From Schlegelella_A sp038241255 (lineage in GTDB: Bacteria > Pseudomonadota > Gammaproteobacteria > Burkholderiales > Burkholderiaceae_C), in NCBI GenBank assembly GCA_038241255.1, contig JBBRFW010000091.1, forward strand, positions 1-12,141: 12,141 bases of DNA, read 5' to 3'. Position 1 is the first letter of the stretch. Each line of letters begins with the position of its first letter. The position numbers and the translations under genes are program-made. Positions 1 through 5,753 of the stretch are shown here, one piece after another. Below the pieces are notes generated by a model. The model ran no database searches. It saw only the letters and a program-made list of their open reading frames with translations, and was not told the origin of the DNA.

Positions 1-710
1 GTGTCGCCGCCGGCGTTGGCGAGGCCGAGGATCTGGGCCTTGCTCGCCTGCGCCTGCAGCATGTACGACGAGAAGTCGCTGGTCGAGAGCGGCGCGCGCA
101 CCGCGCCGACGATCGTTCCGCCGGCCGCCTTGACGGCCTCCGAGGTGTCGTTCTGCAGCGCCGTGCCGAAGGCGTAGTCGGCGGTCAGGAAGTACCAGGT
201 CTTGCCGCCGGCCTTGACGACCGCCGGCCCGGTGTTCTTCGCGAGGGCGACGGTGTCGTAGGCGTAGTGGACGGTGTAGGGCGAGCACTGATCGCTCGTC
301 AGCGCCGAGCTGCCCGGTCCGACGGCGAGGAAAGGCTTCTTCTTCTCGGCCGCGACCTTGGCCATCGCCAGTGCCGTTCCCGAGTTGGTGCCGCCGATCA
401 GCATGTCCAGACCCTGCTGGTCGAACCATTCTCGCGCCTTGGCGGCGGCGACGTCGGCCTTGTTCTGGTGATCCGCGACGAGCACCTCGACCTTCTTGCC
501 GGCAACGGAGCTGCCCATGTCGGCGACCGCCTGCTTAATCATCTCGGCGCCCGCGGGACCGTCGATGTCGGCATAGAGGCCCGACATGTCCGTGATGAAG
601 CCGATCCGGATGACGTCGCCCGAGATCTGGGCGTGCGCGGCCGGCACGACGCCGACAAGGCCGGCGGCGACGACGGCGCACGCGGCGGAAATGCGGTTCA
701 GCTCAAACAT
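1..710 (-). CDS. Branched-chain amino acid-type ABC transporter substrate-binding protein (partial, C-terminus outside window)
   Basis: Translating the minus strand from the ATG at 710-708 gives an uninterrupted 236-residue reading frame that leaves the window at base 1. Residues 1-27 look like a Sec signal peptide: a hydrophobic stretch ending in AHA, then Gln28 as the likely first mature residue. The mature part begins VIRIGFITDMSGLYADIDG, typical of type I periplasmic binding proteins (Peripla_BP_6, LivJ/LivK group). MLIGGTNSGTALAMAKVA and YFLTADYAFGTAL fit the same fold. The family normally has about 380-410 residues, so roughly 60% is present. An AGGAG Shine-Dalgarno sequence lies at 721-717. 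It should capture a small ligand in the periplasm for the LivG/LivF transporter encoded just upstream, 48 nt after the livF stop. In this family ligands include amino acids, amides, urea and aromatic acids, so the substrate is not assigned. Confidence 0.93.
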   Translation of the reverse strand, partial: MFELNRISAACAVVAAGLVGVVPAAHAQISGDVIRIGFITDMSGLYADIDGPAGAEMIKQAVADMGSSVAGKKVEVLVADHQNKADVAAAKAREWFDQQGLDMLIGGTNSGTALAMAKVAAEKKKPFLAVGPGSSALTSDQCSPYTVHYAYDTVALAKNTGPAVVKAGGKTWYFLTADYAFGTALQNDTSEAVKAAGGTIVGAVRAPLSTSDFSSYMLQAQASKAQILGLANAGGD

Positions 711-758
711 GGATATCTCCTGTGGAAGGTACGGGTCGGAAAGACGAGCCCGGCGCGT

Positions 759-1463
759 TTAGACGCCGAGGTACTCGTGCAGGCGCTCCATGCGCGAGGG
801 CAGCTCGGCCTGCGTGAAATGCTGGATCACCTGGCCATGCTCCATGACCAGGAAGCGATCGGCGAGGGGTGCCGCGAAGCGGAAGTTCTGCTCGACCATG
901 ACGATGGTGTAACCCTGCTCGCGCAGGCCGCGGACGACCTCGCCGAGCTTCTGGACGATGACCGGCGCGAGCCCCTCGGAAATCTCGTCGAGCAGGAGCA
1001 GGCGCGCGCCGGTGCGCAGGATGCGGGCAACCGCGAGCATCTGCTGCTCGCCGCCCGACAGCCGCGTGCCCTGGCTCGACGCGCGCTCCCTGAGGTTGGG
1101 GAACATCGCGTAGATCTGCTCGATGCTCATGCCGTTGGCGCCGAGCGCGGGCGGCAACATCAGGTTCTCCTCGGCCGACAGGCTCGAGAAGATACCGCGT
1201 TCCTCCGGGCAGTAGCCGATGCCCAGGCGGGCGATGCGGTGCGTCGCGAGGCGGGCGGTCTCGGTGTCCAAGACCTTGATCGAGCCGGTGCGCGCGCCGA
1301 TCAGCCCCATGATCGCGCGCAGCGTGCTGGTCCGGCCGGCGCCATTCCTGCCGAGCAGCGTCACGACCTCGCCCTCGTCGACGTGGAAATCGACGCCGTG
1401 CAGCACGTGCGACTCGCCATACCAGCCGTGCAGGTTGCTGACCTCGAGGAAGCGCTTGGCCAT
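759..1463 (-). CDS. livF: Branched-chain amino acid-type ABC transporter ATP-binding protein LivF
   Basis: A 234-residue ABC ATPase of the LivF subfamily, the usual length. Visible motifs are Walker A-like GRNGAGRT at 38-45, signature LSGGEQQ at 135-141, Walker B LLLLDE at 155-160 with Glu160 as catalytic base, and VEQN at 190-193, where LivF proteins carry Gln at the switch position. The invariant Walker A lysine is Arg44 (codon CGG, plus-strand bases 1332-1334). I believe an Arg here occurs in other proteobacterial LivF proteins, but cannot check. The product should pair with LivG on the cytoplasmic face of a LivH/LivM channel and power uptake of the ligand delivered by the downstream binding protein. 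The ATG lies 1 nt after the livG stop, so the two are almost certainly co-translated. The C-terminal end, RLHEYLGV, is typical of the subfamily. Confidence 0.95.
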   Translation of the reverse strand: MAKRFLEVSNLHGWYGESHVLHGVDFHVDEGEVVTLLGRNGAGRTSTLRAIMGLIGARTGSIKVLDTETARLATHRIARLGIGYCPEERGIFSSLSAEENLMLPPALGANGMSIEQIYAMFPNLRERASSQGTRLSGGEQQMLAVARILRTGARLLLLDEISEGLAPVIVQKLGEVVRGLREQGYTIVMVEQNFRFAAPLADRFLVMEHGQVIQHFTQAELPSRMERLHEYLGV

Positions 1464-1464
1464 G

Positions 1465-2235
1465 TCAGTGGGCGCCAGCCAGTTCCACTTGTGACGTTCC
1501 CATATAGGCCTCGATCACCGCCGGGTTCTTCGACACCTCGGCGTAGGGCCCTTCGGCCAGCGTCGCGCCGCGCGCGAGCACGGTGATCGTGTCGGCGATC
1601 GACGCAACCACGCTCATGTTGTGCTCGACCATGAGCACCGTGCGGCTCGCGGCGACTTTCTTGATCAGCTCGCGGATGCGATCGACGTCCTCGAGGCCCA
1701 TGCCCTGCGTCGGCTCGTCGAGCAGCATCAGCGTCGGATCCATCGCCAGCGTGGTTGCGATCTCGAGGGCGCGCTTCCTGCCGTAGCTGAGCTCCACGGC
1801 GGGCAGGTCGGCGTAGCCGGCGAGGTCGACGCGCTCGAGCAGCGCGAGCGCCTCGGCGTCGAGGGTACGCAGCGAAGATTCCGGTCGCCAGAAGTGGAAC
1901 GACGTGCCGAGCTTCCGCTGCAGCGCGACACGCACGTTCTCGAGCACCGACAGATGGCCGAACACCGCCGAGATCTGGAACGAGCGAACCACGCCGCGGC
2001 GCGCGATCGCAGCCGGCTTCTCGTCCGTGATGTCGGCCCCGGCGAAGAGGATCCGCCCCGACGTCGGCGTCAGGAACTTGGTGAGCAAGTTGAAGCACGT
2101 CGTCTTGCCGGCGCCATTCGGGCCGATCAAGGCGTGAATCGAGCCGCGACGAACGCGCAGGTTCACTTTGTCAACAGCCACGAAGCCCTTGAACTCCTTC
2201 GTAAGCTCAATCGTCTCGAGGATGAAGTCGATCAT
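1465..2235 (-). CDS. livG: Branched-chain amino acid-type ABC transporter ATP-binding protein LivG
   Basis: A 256-residue ABC ATPase of the LivG subfamily. Walker A GPNGAGKT is at 38-45 with the normal Lys44. The Q-loop Gln87 sits in RSFQ, the signature is LSYGRKRALEIA at 149-160, Walker B LMLLDEPTQGM has Glu174, and the switch His205 is in VEHN. The C-terminal segment AEGPYAEVSKNPAVIEAYMG is the extra tail typical of LivG proteins (BCA_ABC_TP_C). The Gly after Tyr in the signature replaces the canonical SGG pattern, which is common in LivG. It should form a heterodimer with LivF. Its ATG overlaps the stop of the upstream IclR-type gene as ATGA (plus-strand 2232-2235), indicating translational coupling to the regulator. 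Because LivF has an altered Walker A, this subunit holds the only fully canonical P-loop of the pair. Confidence 0.96.
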   Translation of the reverse strand: MIDFILETIELTKEFKGFVAVDKVNLRVRRGSIHALIGPNGAGKTTCFNLLTKFLTPTSGRILFAGADITDEKPAAIARRGVVRSFQISAVFGHLSVLENVRVALQRKLGTSFHFWRPESSLRTLDAEALALLERVDLAGYADLPAVELSYGRKRALEIATTLAMDPTLMLLDEPTQGMGLEDVDRIRELIKKVAASRTVLMVEHNMSVVASIADTITVLARGATLAEGPYAEVSKNPAVIEAYMGTSQVELAGAH

Positions 2236-3047
2236 CGGCCGGCCTCGCCACCCAGGCGATCGGTCAGGCGGCGCGCTACGTCGAGAGCGGCCTCGCGGTG
2301 GCGCGCGCCGCGGTCGACGCCGAGCTGCGCCTTGTTGATGCAGATGGCGATCGCCGCGACCGCCTCGCCCGAGGCGCCAAAGACCGCTGCGCCAAACGAG
2401 TACACGCCCTCGCGCACCGCCTCGTCGTCGACGCTGTAGCCCCGTTTTCGCGTCAACGCGAGCTCCTTCAGAAAGGCGTCGATGTCACGCGGGCCCTTGC
2501 TCGTGAGACGTGTCGAGAGCTGGCCGGTGAAGCGGCGCCGCACTTCGTCGGCCGGCAGCTGGGCGAGCATCGCCTTGCCGCTGCCGGAGAGATAGGCCGG
2601 CAGGCGCATGCCGACGTTGAAGGCGAGGCCGAGCGGGCGCGCGCTGTTGCGCACGGCCACATAAAGTGCCTCGTTGCCCGAAAGCACCGAGAGCAGCACG
2701 GTCTCCTCGGGAGCGATGCCGCTCGTTCCCCAGAGGGCGTTGAATTCCTGGGCGACGTCGGTGCCGGCAACGAACGCCTCGGCAAGACCCATGACGCGCG
2801 GGCCGATCAGGAACGAGCCGTCGGCCTGGCGGCGCAGGTAGCCGAACGAGACCAAGGTCGTGCACAGTCCGTGGACGCTGCTCTTGGGCAACGCCAGCTC
2901 ACTCGACAGGCGCGCCAGCGTCATCGGCTCGCGGCCCCGGGCGAGTCGGTCGAGCAGCGTCAGCGCGCGCGCCACCGCCGGCACGAGCGGCGCGACCGTT
3001 GCGCGCTCGCGCGGGAAGGGCACGGCGTAGTGGGCAGCGAAATTCAT
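2232..3047 (-). CDS. IclR-family transcriptional regulator
   Basis: A 271-residue protein with the two-domain IclR layout. Residues about 22-85 form a winged helix-turn-helix (PAVARALTLLDRLA, then LARLSSELALPKSSVHGLCTTL as the HTH and FGYLRRQADGSFLIGPRV as the wing). Residues about 90-262 are the ligand-binding domain, with markers SGNEALYVAVRNSARPLGL, LPAYLSGSGKAMLA and RGYSVDDEAVREGVYSFGAAVF. It probably binds DNA as a dimer or tetramer and responds to a small molecule. It is the first gene of the transporter operon and overlaps livG by 4 nt, so it likely controls its own operon, perhaps in response to the transported compound. The start at 3047 has no convincing Shine-Dalgarno sequence. 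The first 20 residues are poorly family-like, so an internal GTG near residue 24 or 27 is possible. A palindrome at 3098-3110 is a candidate operator. Confidence 0.93.
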   Translation of the reverse strand: MNFAAHYAVPFPRERATVAPLVPAVARALTLLDRLARGREPMTLARLSSELALPKSSVHGLCTTLVSFGYLRRQADGSFLIGPRVMGLAEAFVAGTDVAQEFNALWGTSGIAPEETVLLSVLSGNEALYVAVRNSARPLGLAFNVGMRLPAYLSGSGKAMLAQLPADEVRRRFTGQLSTRLTSKGPRDIDAFLKELALTRKRGYSVDDEAVREGVYSFGAAVFGASGEAVAAIAICINKAQLGVDRGARHREAALDVARRLTDRLGGEAGR

Positions 3048-3097
3048 TGGCGCTCGAGGCCTGGCGCTTGAGAGACAGAGGGGGAGGGCGCGTTCAC

Positions 3098-3110
3098 CCT
3101 GTTGAACAGG
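3098..3110. promoter_or_regulatory. Candidate operator, palindrome upstream of the IclR-type gene
   Basis: CCTGTT-G-AACAGG is a perfect inverted repeat with 6-nt arms and a single central base, 50 nt before the IclR-type start codon. IclR-family regulators usually bind short palindromes close to their own promoter, so autoregulation is the obvious reading. That is inference from position and symmetry only. Confidence 0.4.
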
Positions 3111-3231
3111 TTTCAGCGAGCAGGACGCGGAGTCTAGGCAGGGAGCGGCTCGCCCGGCGCTCGCCGGTATGGCGACCTCGGGTTAGTCCTGTGAGCATTT
3201 GCCCTGATGCTCGGAGACACGACGCGGCCCC

Positions 3232-3246
3232 TGTGAAAACGTCACA
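3232..3246. promoter_or_regulatory. TGTGA-N5-TCACA inverted repeat, CRP-like but with a short spacer
   Basis: The two arms match the half sites of the E. coli CRP consensus exactly, but the spacer is 5 nt instead of 6. It sits 104 nt before the small membrane ORF. A CRP/FNR-family regulator is encoded at 5060-5686. Whether that or any CRP homologue binds here is unknown, and the spacing argues against a classical site. Confidence 0.25.
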
Positions 3247-3310
3247 CGCCCGTTGCGCGTTCCTCACTTGCGACTCTCGCGCCGCGCGTCGAGACTGACG
3301 ACCGGTCAGG

Positions 3311-3325
3311 CGCGAACAGTTCGCG
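3311..3325. promoter_or_regulatory. Candidate operator, 15-nt perfect palindrome upstream of the small ORF
   Basis: CGCGAAC-A-GTTCGCG is a perfect inverted repeat with 7-nt arms, ending 25 nt before the start codon at 3351 and 14 nt before its Shine-Dalgarno sequence. A position overlapping or just downstream of a transcription start fits a repressor operator. The core GAACAG also occurs in the palindrome at 3098-3110. A second, weaker inverted repeat (CTGAC-N5-GTCAG, 3295-3309) lies 1 nt upstream. Confidence 0.4.
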
Positions 3326-3350
3326 TCGGCCGATCCACCAGGAGCCCACC

Positions 3351-3446
3351 ATGGACACCCTCTACGACGACCTTGCCACCGCCCTGATCGGAATCACCTT
3401 GTGTCTCGCCGCGGCGTCGATGTTCGTGGTCGTCTTCGTGGCCTGA
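3351..3446 (+). CDS. Small hypothetical single-pass membrane protein (31 aa)
   Basis: A 31-codon ORF starting ATG at 3351 and ending TGA at 3444-3446. An AGGAG Shine-Dalgarno sequence (3340-3344) lies 6 nt before the ATG and is the best ribosome binding site in this part of the window. The N-terminus (MDTLYDDLATA) is acidic and polar. Residues about 10-31 are one continuous hydrophobic segment (ALIGITLCLAAASMFVVVFV) long enough for a transmembrane helix, and the protein ends right after it. It resembles no family I can name. It is followed by the PLD lipoprotein gene on the same strand. With the start I prefer for that gene the gap is 32 nt; with the upstream GTG at 3401 they would overlap out of frame. 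It could be a real small membrane protein or a leader ORF that couples translation of the next gene. Confidence 0.6.
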   Translation: MDTLYDDLATALIGITLCLAAASMFVVVFVA

Positions 3447-3478
3447 CGAGCCGCGTCGTTGCCACGGTCAGCTACGTC

Positions 3479-5047
3479 GTGCGCCCGATCACCGTCGTGC
3501 TTCGCCGGCTTGCCGCCGGCATCGCCGCGCTCACGCTCGCCGGCTGCGCCGCCCTGCCGAGCCAGTTCGAGCGGCCCGAGTCGCGCGCGATCGGCAACGG
3601 CGCCGCCACGTCGCTCGGGCAGATCGCCGCTGCGTCGACCCCCGCCGGAGCGAGCGACCTGTCGGGCTTTCGCCTTCTCCCCGAGGGCGAGCAGGCGATC
3701 GAGGCGCGGCTCGCCCTGATCCGGAGCGCCGAGAAATCGGTCGACGTCCAGTACTACCTGATCGCCAACGATCGCACCGGGCGCCAGTTTCTCGGCGAGC
3801 TGGCGACCGCGGCGGCGCGCGGCGTGCGCGTCCGCGTCCTCGTAGACGACCTCTACGCGGTGCGCGAGGACGCGCTCTTCGCCGCCCTCGCCGGCCAGCC
3901 CGGCTTCGATGTGCGACTCTTCAACCCGTTGCCGGTGCGCGGCGGCGGCTTCGCCAGCCGGGTCGTCCTCTCGGGGCGCGAGTTCACGCGCATCAATCAC
4001 CGCATGCACAACAAGCTGCTGATCGCCGACAACAGCTTCGCGGTCACCGGCGGGCGCAACATCGCCGACGAGTACTTCGACCGCAGCGGCGCCGCCAACT
4101 TCATCGACATGGACCTGCTGTCGTCGGGCCCGGTGGTCGCCGCGCTCTCGACGCTCTTCGACGAGTTCTGGAATTCCCCATACGCCTACCCGGTCGAAAG
4201 CCTCGAGCGTGCGCGCCAGCGCGACCACGCTGCGCGCGGCGCGTCGCCCGCGCCGGCGACCGGGCTCGGCGATGCAGAGCAGGCGCTCGGTGCGCCGCTC
4301 GCCAGTTCGCTCGCCGCCGAACTGGCGCGCGGCCGGGTCGCGCAGCGCTTCGCCGCGGCGCGGATCGTCGCCGACCGGCCGGCGCAGATCGCCGACAACG
4401 ACCACGAGCGCCCCGACGGGCCGGTGATGCGCGCCCACCTGGAGCTGCTCGCCTCGGCGCGCTCGAGCGTAATGATCGCGACGCCGTATTTCGTTCCCGG
4501 CGCGGCCGGCCTCGCCGTCCTGCGCGAGGCGCGCGCGCACGACGTGCGCTTCGAGGTTCTCACCAATTCGCTGGCGACCACCGATGAGCCGCTCGTCCAC
4601 TTCGGCTACGCGCGCTATCGCCCCGCCATGCTCAAGCTCGGCGTCGCCCTGCGCGAGCTGATGCCGATGCGCGAGGCGCCGGCGGGCGGCGACTCGATCG
4701 GCGAGCGGCACGGCCAGTCGCTCGGCCGGCTGCACGCCAAGCTCGTCGTCGTCGACGGCCGCTGGGTCTCGATCGGCTCGATGAACATGGACCGCCGCTC
4801 GGCGCGCAGCAACACGGAATCGGCGATCCTGATCGACGATCCGGCGCTCGCCGGCGAAGTGGCCGCCTTCCTCGAGCGCGGCCGCGTCACCGGCACCTAC
4901 GCGCTGCGCCTCGGCGACGATGGCCGGCATGTCGAATGGGTCGGCGGCGAGGGCGAACGCGTCCTGCGCGCAGAGCCGCGCCGCCCCGGCGGCCCCGGAC
5001 TCAAGCCGCGCCTAGCCTCGTTCTTCGTCTCCGAAGAGATGCTGTGA
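3479..5047 (+). CDS. Phospholipase D-superfamily lipoprotein (cardiolipin synthase C/YmdC-like)
   Basis: From the GTG at 3479 the product has 522 residues. It starts with a lipoprotein signal peptide: a basic n-region, a hydrophobic core and lipobox LAG-Cys23, with Ala at +2, consistent with outer-membrane sorting. Two HKD motifs mark the catalytic halves: HNKLLIAD with His177, Lys179 and Asp184, followed by TGGRNIADEYF, and HAKLVVVD with His419, Lys421 and Asp426, followed by GSMNMDRRS. VDVQYYLIANDRTG and ATPYFVPG are typical of the YmdC/ClsC branch. That branch includes E. coli ClsC, which makes cardiolipin from phosphatidylglycerol and phosphatidylethanolamine. A lipid-modifying role is likely but the reaction is not proven. 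The frame is open back to a GTG at 3401, which would add 26 residues, put Cys at position 49 and overlap the small ORF. GTG 3497 is another option. Sites facing the periplasm fit with a lipoprotein rather than a cytosolic enzyme. Confidence 0.9.
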   Translation: MRPITVVLRRLAAGIAALTLAGCAALPSQFERPESRAIGNGAATSLGQIAAASTPAGASDLSGFRLLPEGEQAIEARLALIRSAEKSVDVQYYLIANDRTGRQFLGELATAAARGVRVRVLVDDLYAVREDALFAALAGQPGFDVRLFNPLPVRGGGFASRVVLSGREFTRINHRMHNKLLIADNSFAVTGGRNIADEYFDRSGAANFIDMDLLSSGPVVAALSTLFDEFWNSPYAYPVESLERARQRDHAARGASPAPATGLGDAEQALGAPLASSLAAELARGRVAQRFAAARIVADRPAQIADNDHERPDGPVMRAHLELLASARSSVMIATPYFVPGAAGLAVLREARAHDVRFEVLTNSLATTDEPLVHFGYARYRPAMLKLGVALRELMPMREAPAGGDSIGERHGQSLGRLHAKLVVVDGRWVSIGSMNMDRRSARSNTESAILIDDPALAGEVAAFLERGRVTGTYALRLGDDGRHVEWVGGEGERVLRAEPRRPGGPGLKPRLASFFVSEEML

Positions 5048-5057
5048 CGCGGCCGCG
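5048..5057. repeat. 10-nt perfect palindrome in the gap between convergent genes
   Basis: CGCGGCCGCG fills almost the whole 12-nt space between the stops of the PLD gene and the CRP-type gene. There is no T-tract on either side, so it is not a convincing intrinsic terminator. It may be chance in this GC-rich DNA. Confidence 0.3.
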
Positions 5058-5059
5058 CC

Positions 5060-5686
5060 TCAGCGCGCCGCCGGCAGCTTCCTGACGATGACGAGGCGGC
5101 CGTCGCGCGTCACGACGTAGCCGCCGGTCGTGAGCTCCTTCATCACCCGGTTGACCATCTCGCGCGAAGACCCGACGCGGTCGGCGATGTCCTGCTGGGT
5201 CAGCTTCTCGCGCACGGTGCGCTCCTCGCCGGCGGCATCCGAGAGCTCCATCAGCAGGCGCACCATGCGGCCGTAGACATCCTGCAGGGCGAGGCTCTTC
5301 ACCTGATCGGTGAGGCGGCGCACCATGCGCGTCAGCTTCTGCGTGAGGTGGAGGGCGAATTCCGGATGCTCGGCGAGGAACCCCGGCAGCTGCGCCGCCT
5401 GCACGACGCAACAGGTGGTTGCCTCGAGCGTCTTCACTGACGCCGATCGTGTCGCCCCGTCCAGCGAGAGCTCGCCGACGTATTCGCCTGGGCCATGCTC
5501 GGAGAGGACGACGTCGCGGCCCTCCCGCGAGCTGGCGTACGCGCGCAGCCGGCCCAAGAGGACGATGTAGAGCGAGCCGCCCGAGTCGCCTTCGTTGAGC
5601 AGGATTGTCTGGGCGCGAAACGAGCGGCTGTTGCCGTGCGCGGCGAGCGCGGCGAGCAGCGTCGGCGGCAGCCGGTCCTCGATCAC
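5060..5686 (-). CDS. CRP/FNR-family transcriptional regulator
   Basis: A 208-residue regulator if started at the GTG at 5686-5684. The same frame is open to 5956, but that extension overlaps the D-threonine-aldolase-like gene and has no family-like sequence. Residues about 12-125 are a cyclic-nucleotide-binding-type beta barrel (FRAQTILLNEGDSGGSLYIV, then GEYVGELSLDGATRSASV). Gly71-Glu72 and Arg80-Ser81 line up with CRP residues that hold the cyclic nucleotide, so binding of cAMP or a related ligand is plausible. No FNR-type cysteine cluster is present. Residues about 130-160 are the dimer helix region, and LTQQDIADRVGSSREMVNRV (163-182) is the helix-turn-helix. It is read after the aldolase-like gene with a 67-nt gap and converges on the PLD gene, with only 12 nt between the stops. 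No targets can be assigned. Confidence 0.9.
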   Translation of the reverse strand: MIEDRLPPTLLAALAAHGNSRSFRAQTILLNEGDSGGSLYIVLLGRLRAYASSREGRDVVLSEHGPGEYVGELSLDGATRSASVKTLEATTCCVVQAAQLPGFLAEHPEFALHLTQKLTRMVRRLTDQVKSLALQDVYGRMVRLLMELSDAAGEERTVREKLTQQDIADRVGSSREMVNRVMKELTTGGYVVTRDGRLVIVRKLPAAR

Positions 5687-5753
5687 GGCACCACCCGCGT
5701 CGCCGCAACGATGATCTGTGGCCGGGGTGTCATGAACTTGCCTGCACCGCGCT

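Larger units (their letters stand above)
3048..3350. promoter_or_regulatory. Divergent intergenic region between the iclR-liv operon and the small ORF/PLD genes
   Basis: These 303 nt separate two divergently read units and must hold both promoters. I see no RNA gene and no credible ORF inside, apart from antisense or shadow frames. Five short inverted repeats stand out: 3098-3110 (CCTGTT-G-AACAGG), 3193-3212 (GAGCAT, 8-nt spacer, ATGCTC), 3232-3246 (TGTGA-N5-TCACA), 3295-3309 (CTGAC-N5-GTCAG) and 3311-3325 (CGCGAAC-A-GTTCGCG). I could not place a convincing sigma-70 -35/-10 pair on either strand, which is common in GC-rich genomes. Confidence 0.6.

Noticed and set aside
267..1586. A 439-codon plus-strand frame over the substrate-binding, livF and livG genes
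   Set aside because: It runs antisense through three strongly family-like genes and has Arg/Asp/His-rich low-complexity content with no domain.
3268..3296. TTGCGA at 3268 as a -35 box with GAGACT near 3291 as -10
   Set aside because: The -10 match is poor and the region is too GC-rich to judge by eye, so no promoter is called.
3362..4930. A 522-codon open frame on the minus strand opposite the PLD lipoprotein
   Set aside because: The PLD frame has clear HKD motifs and a lipoprotein signal; the antisense frame is low-complexity, rich in Arg, Ala, Glu and Gly, and has no recognisable domain. It is a GC-bias shadow.
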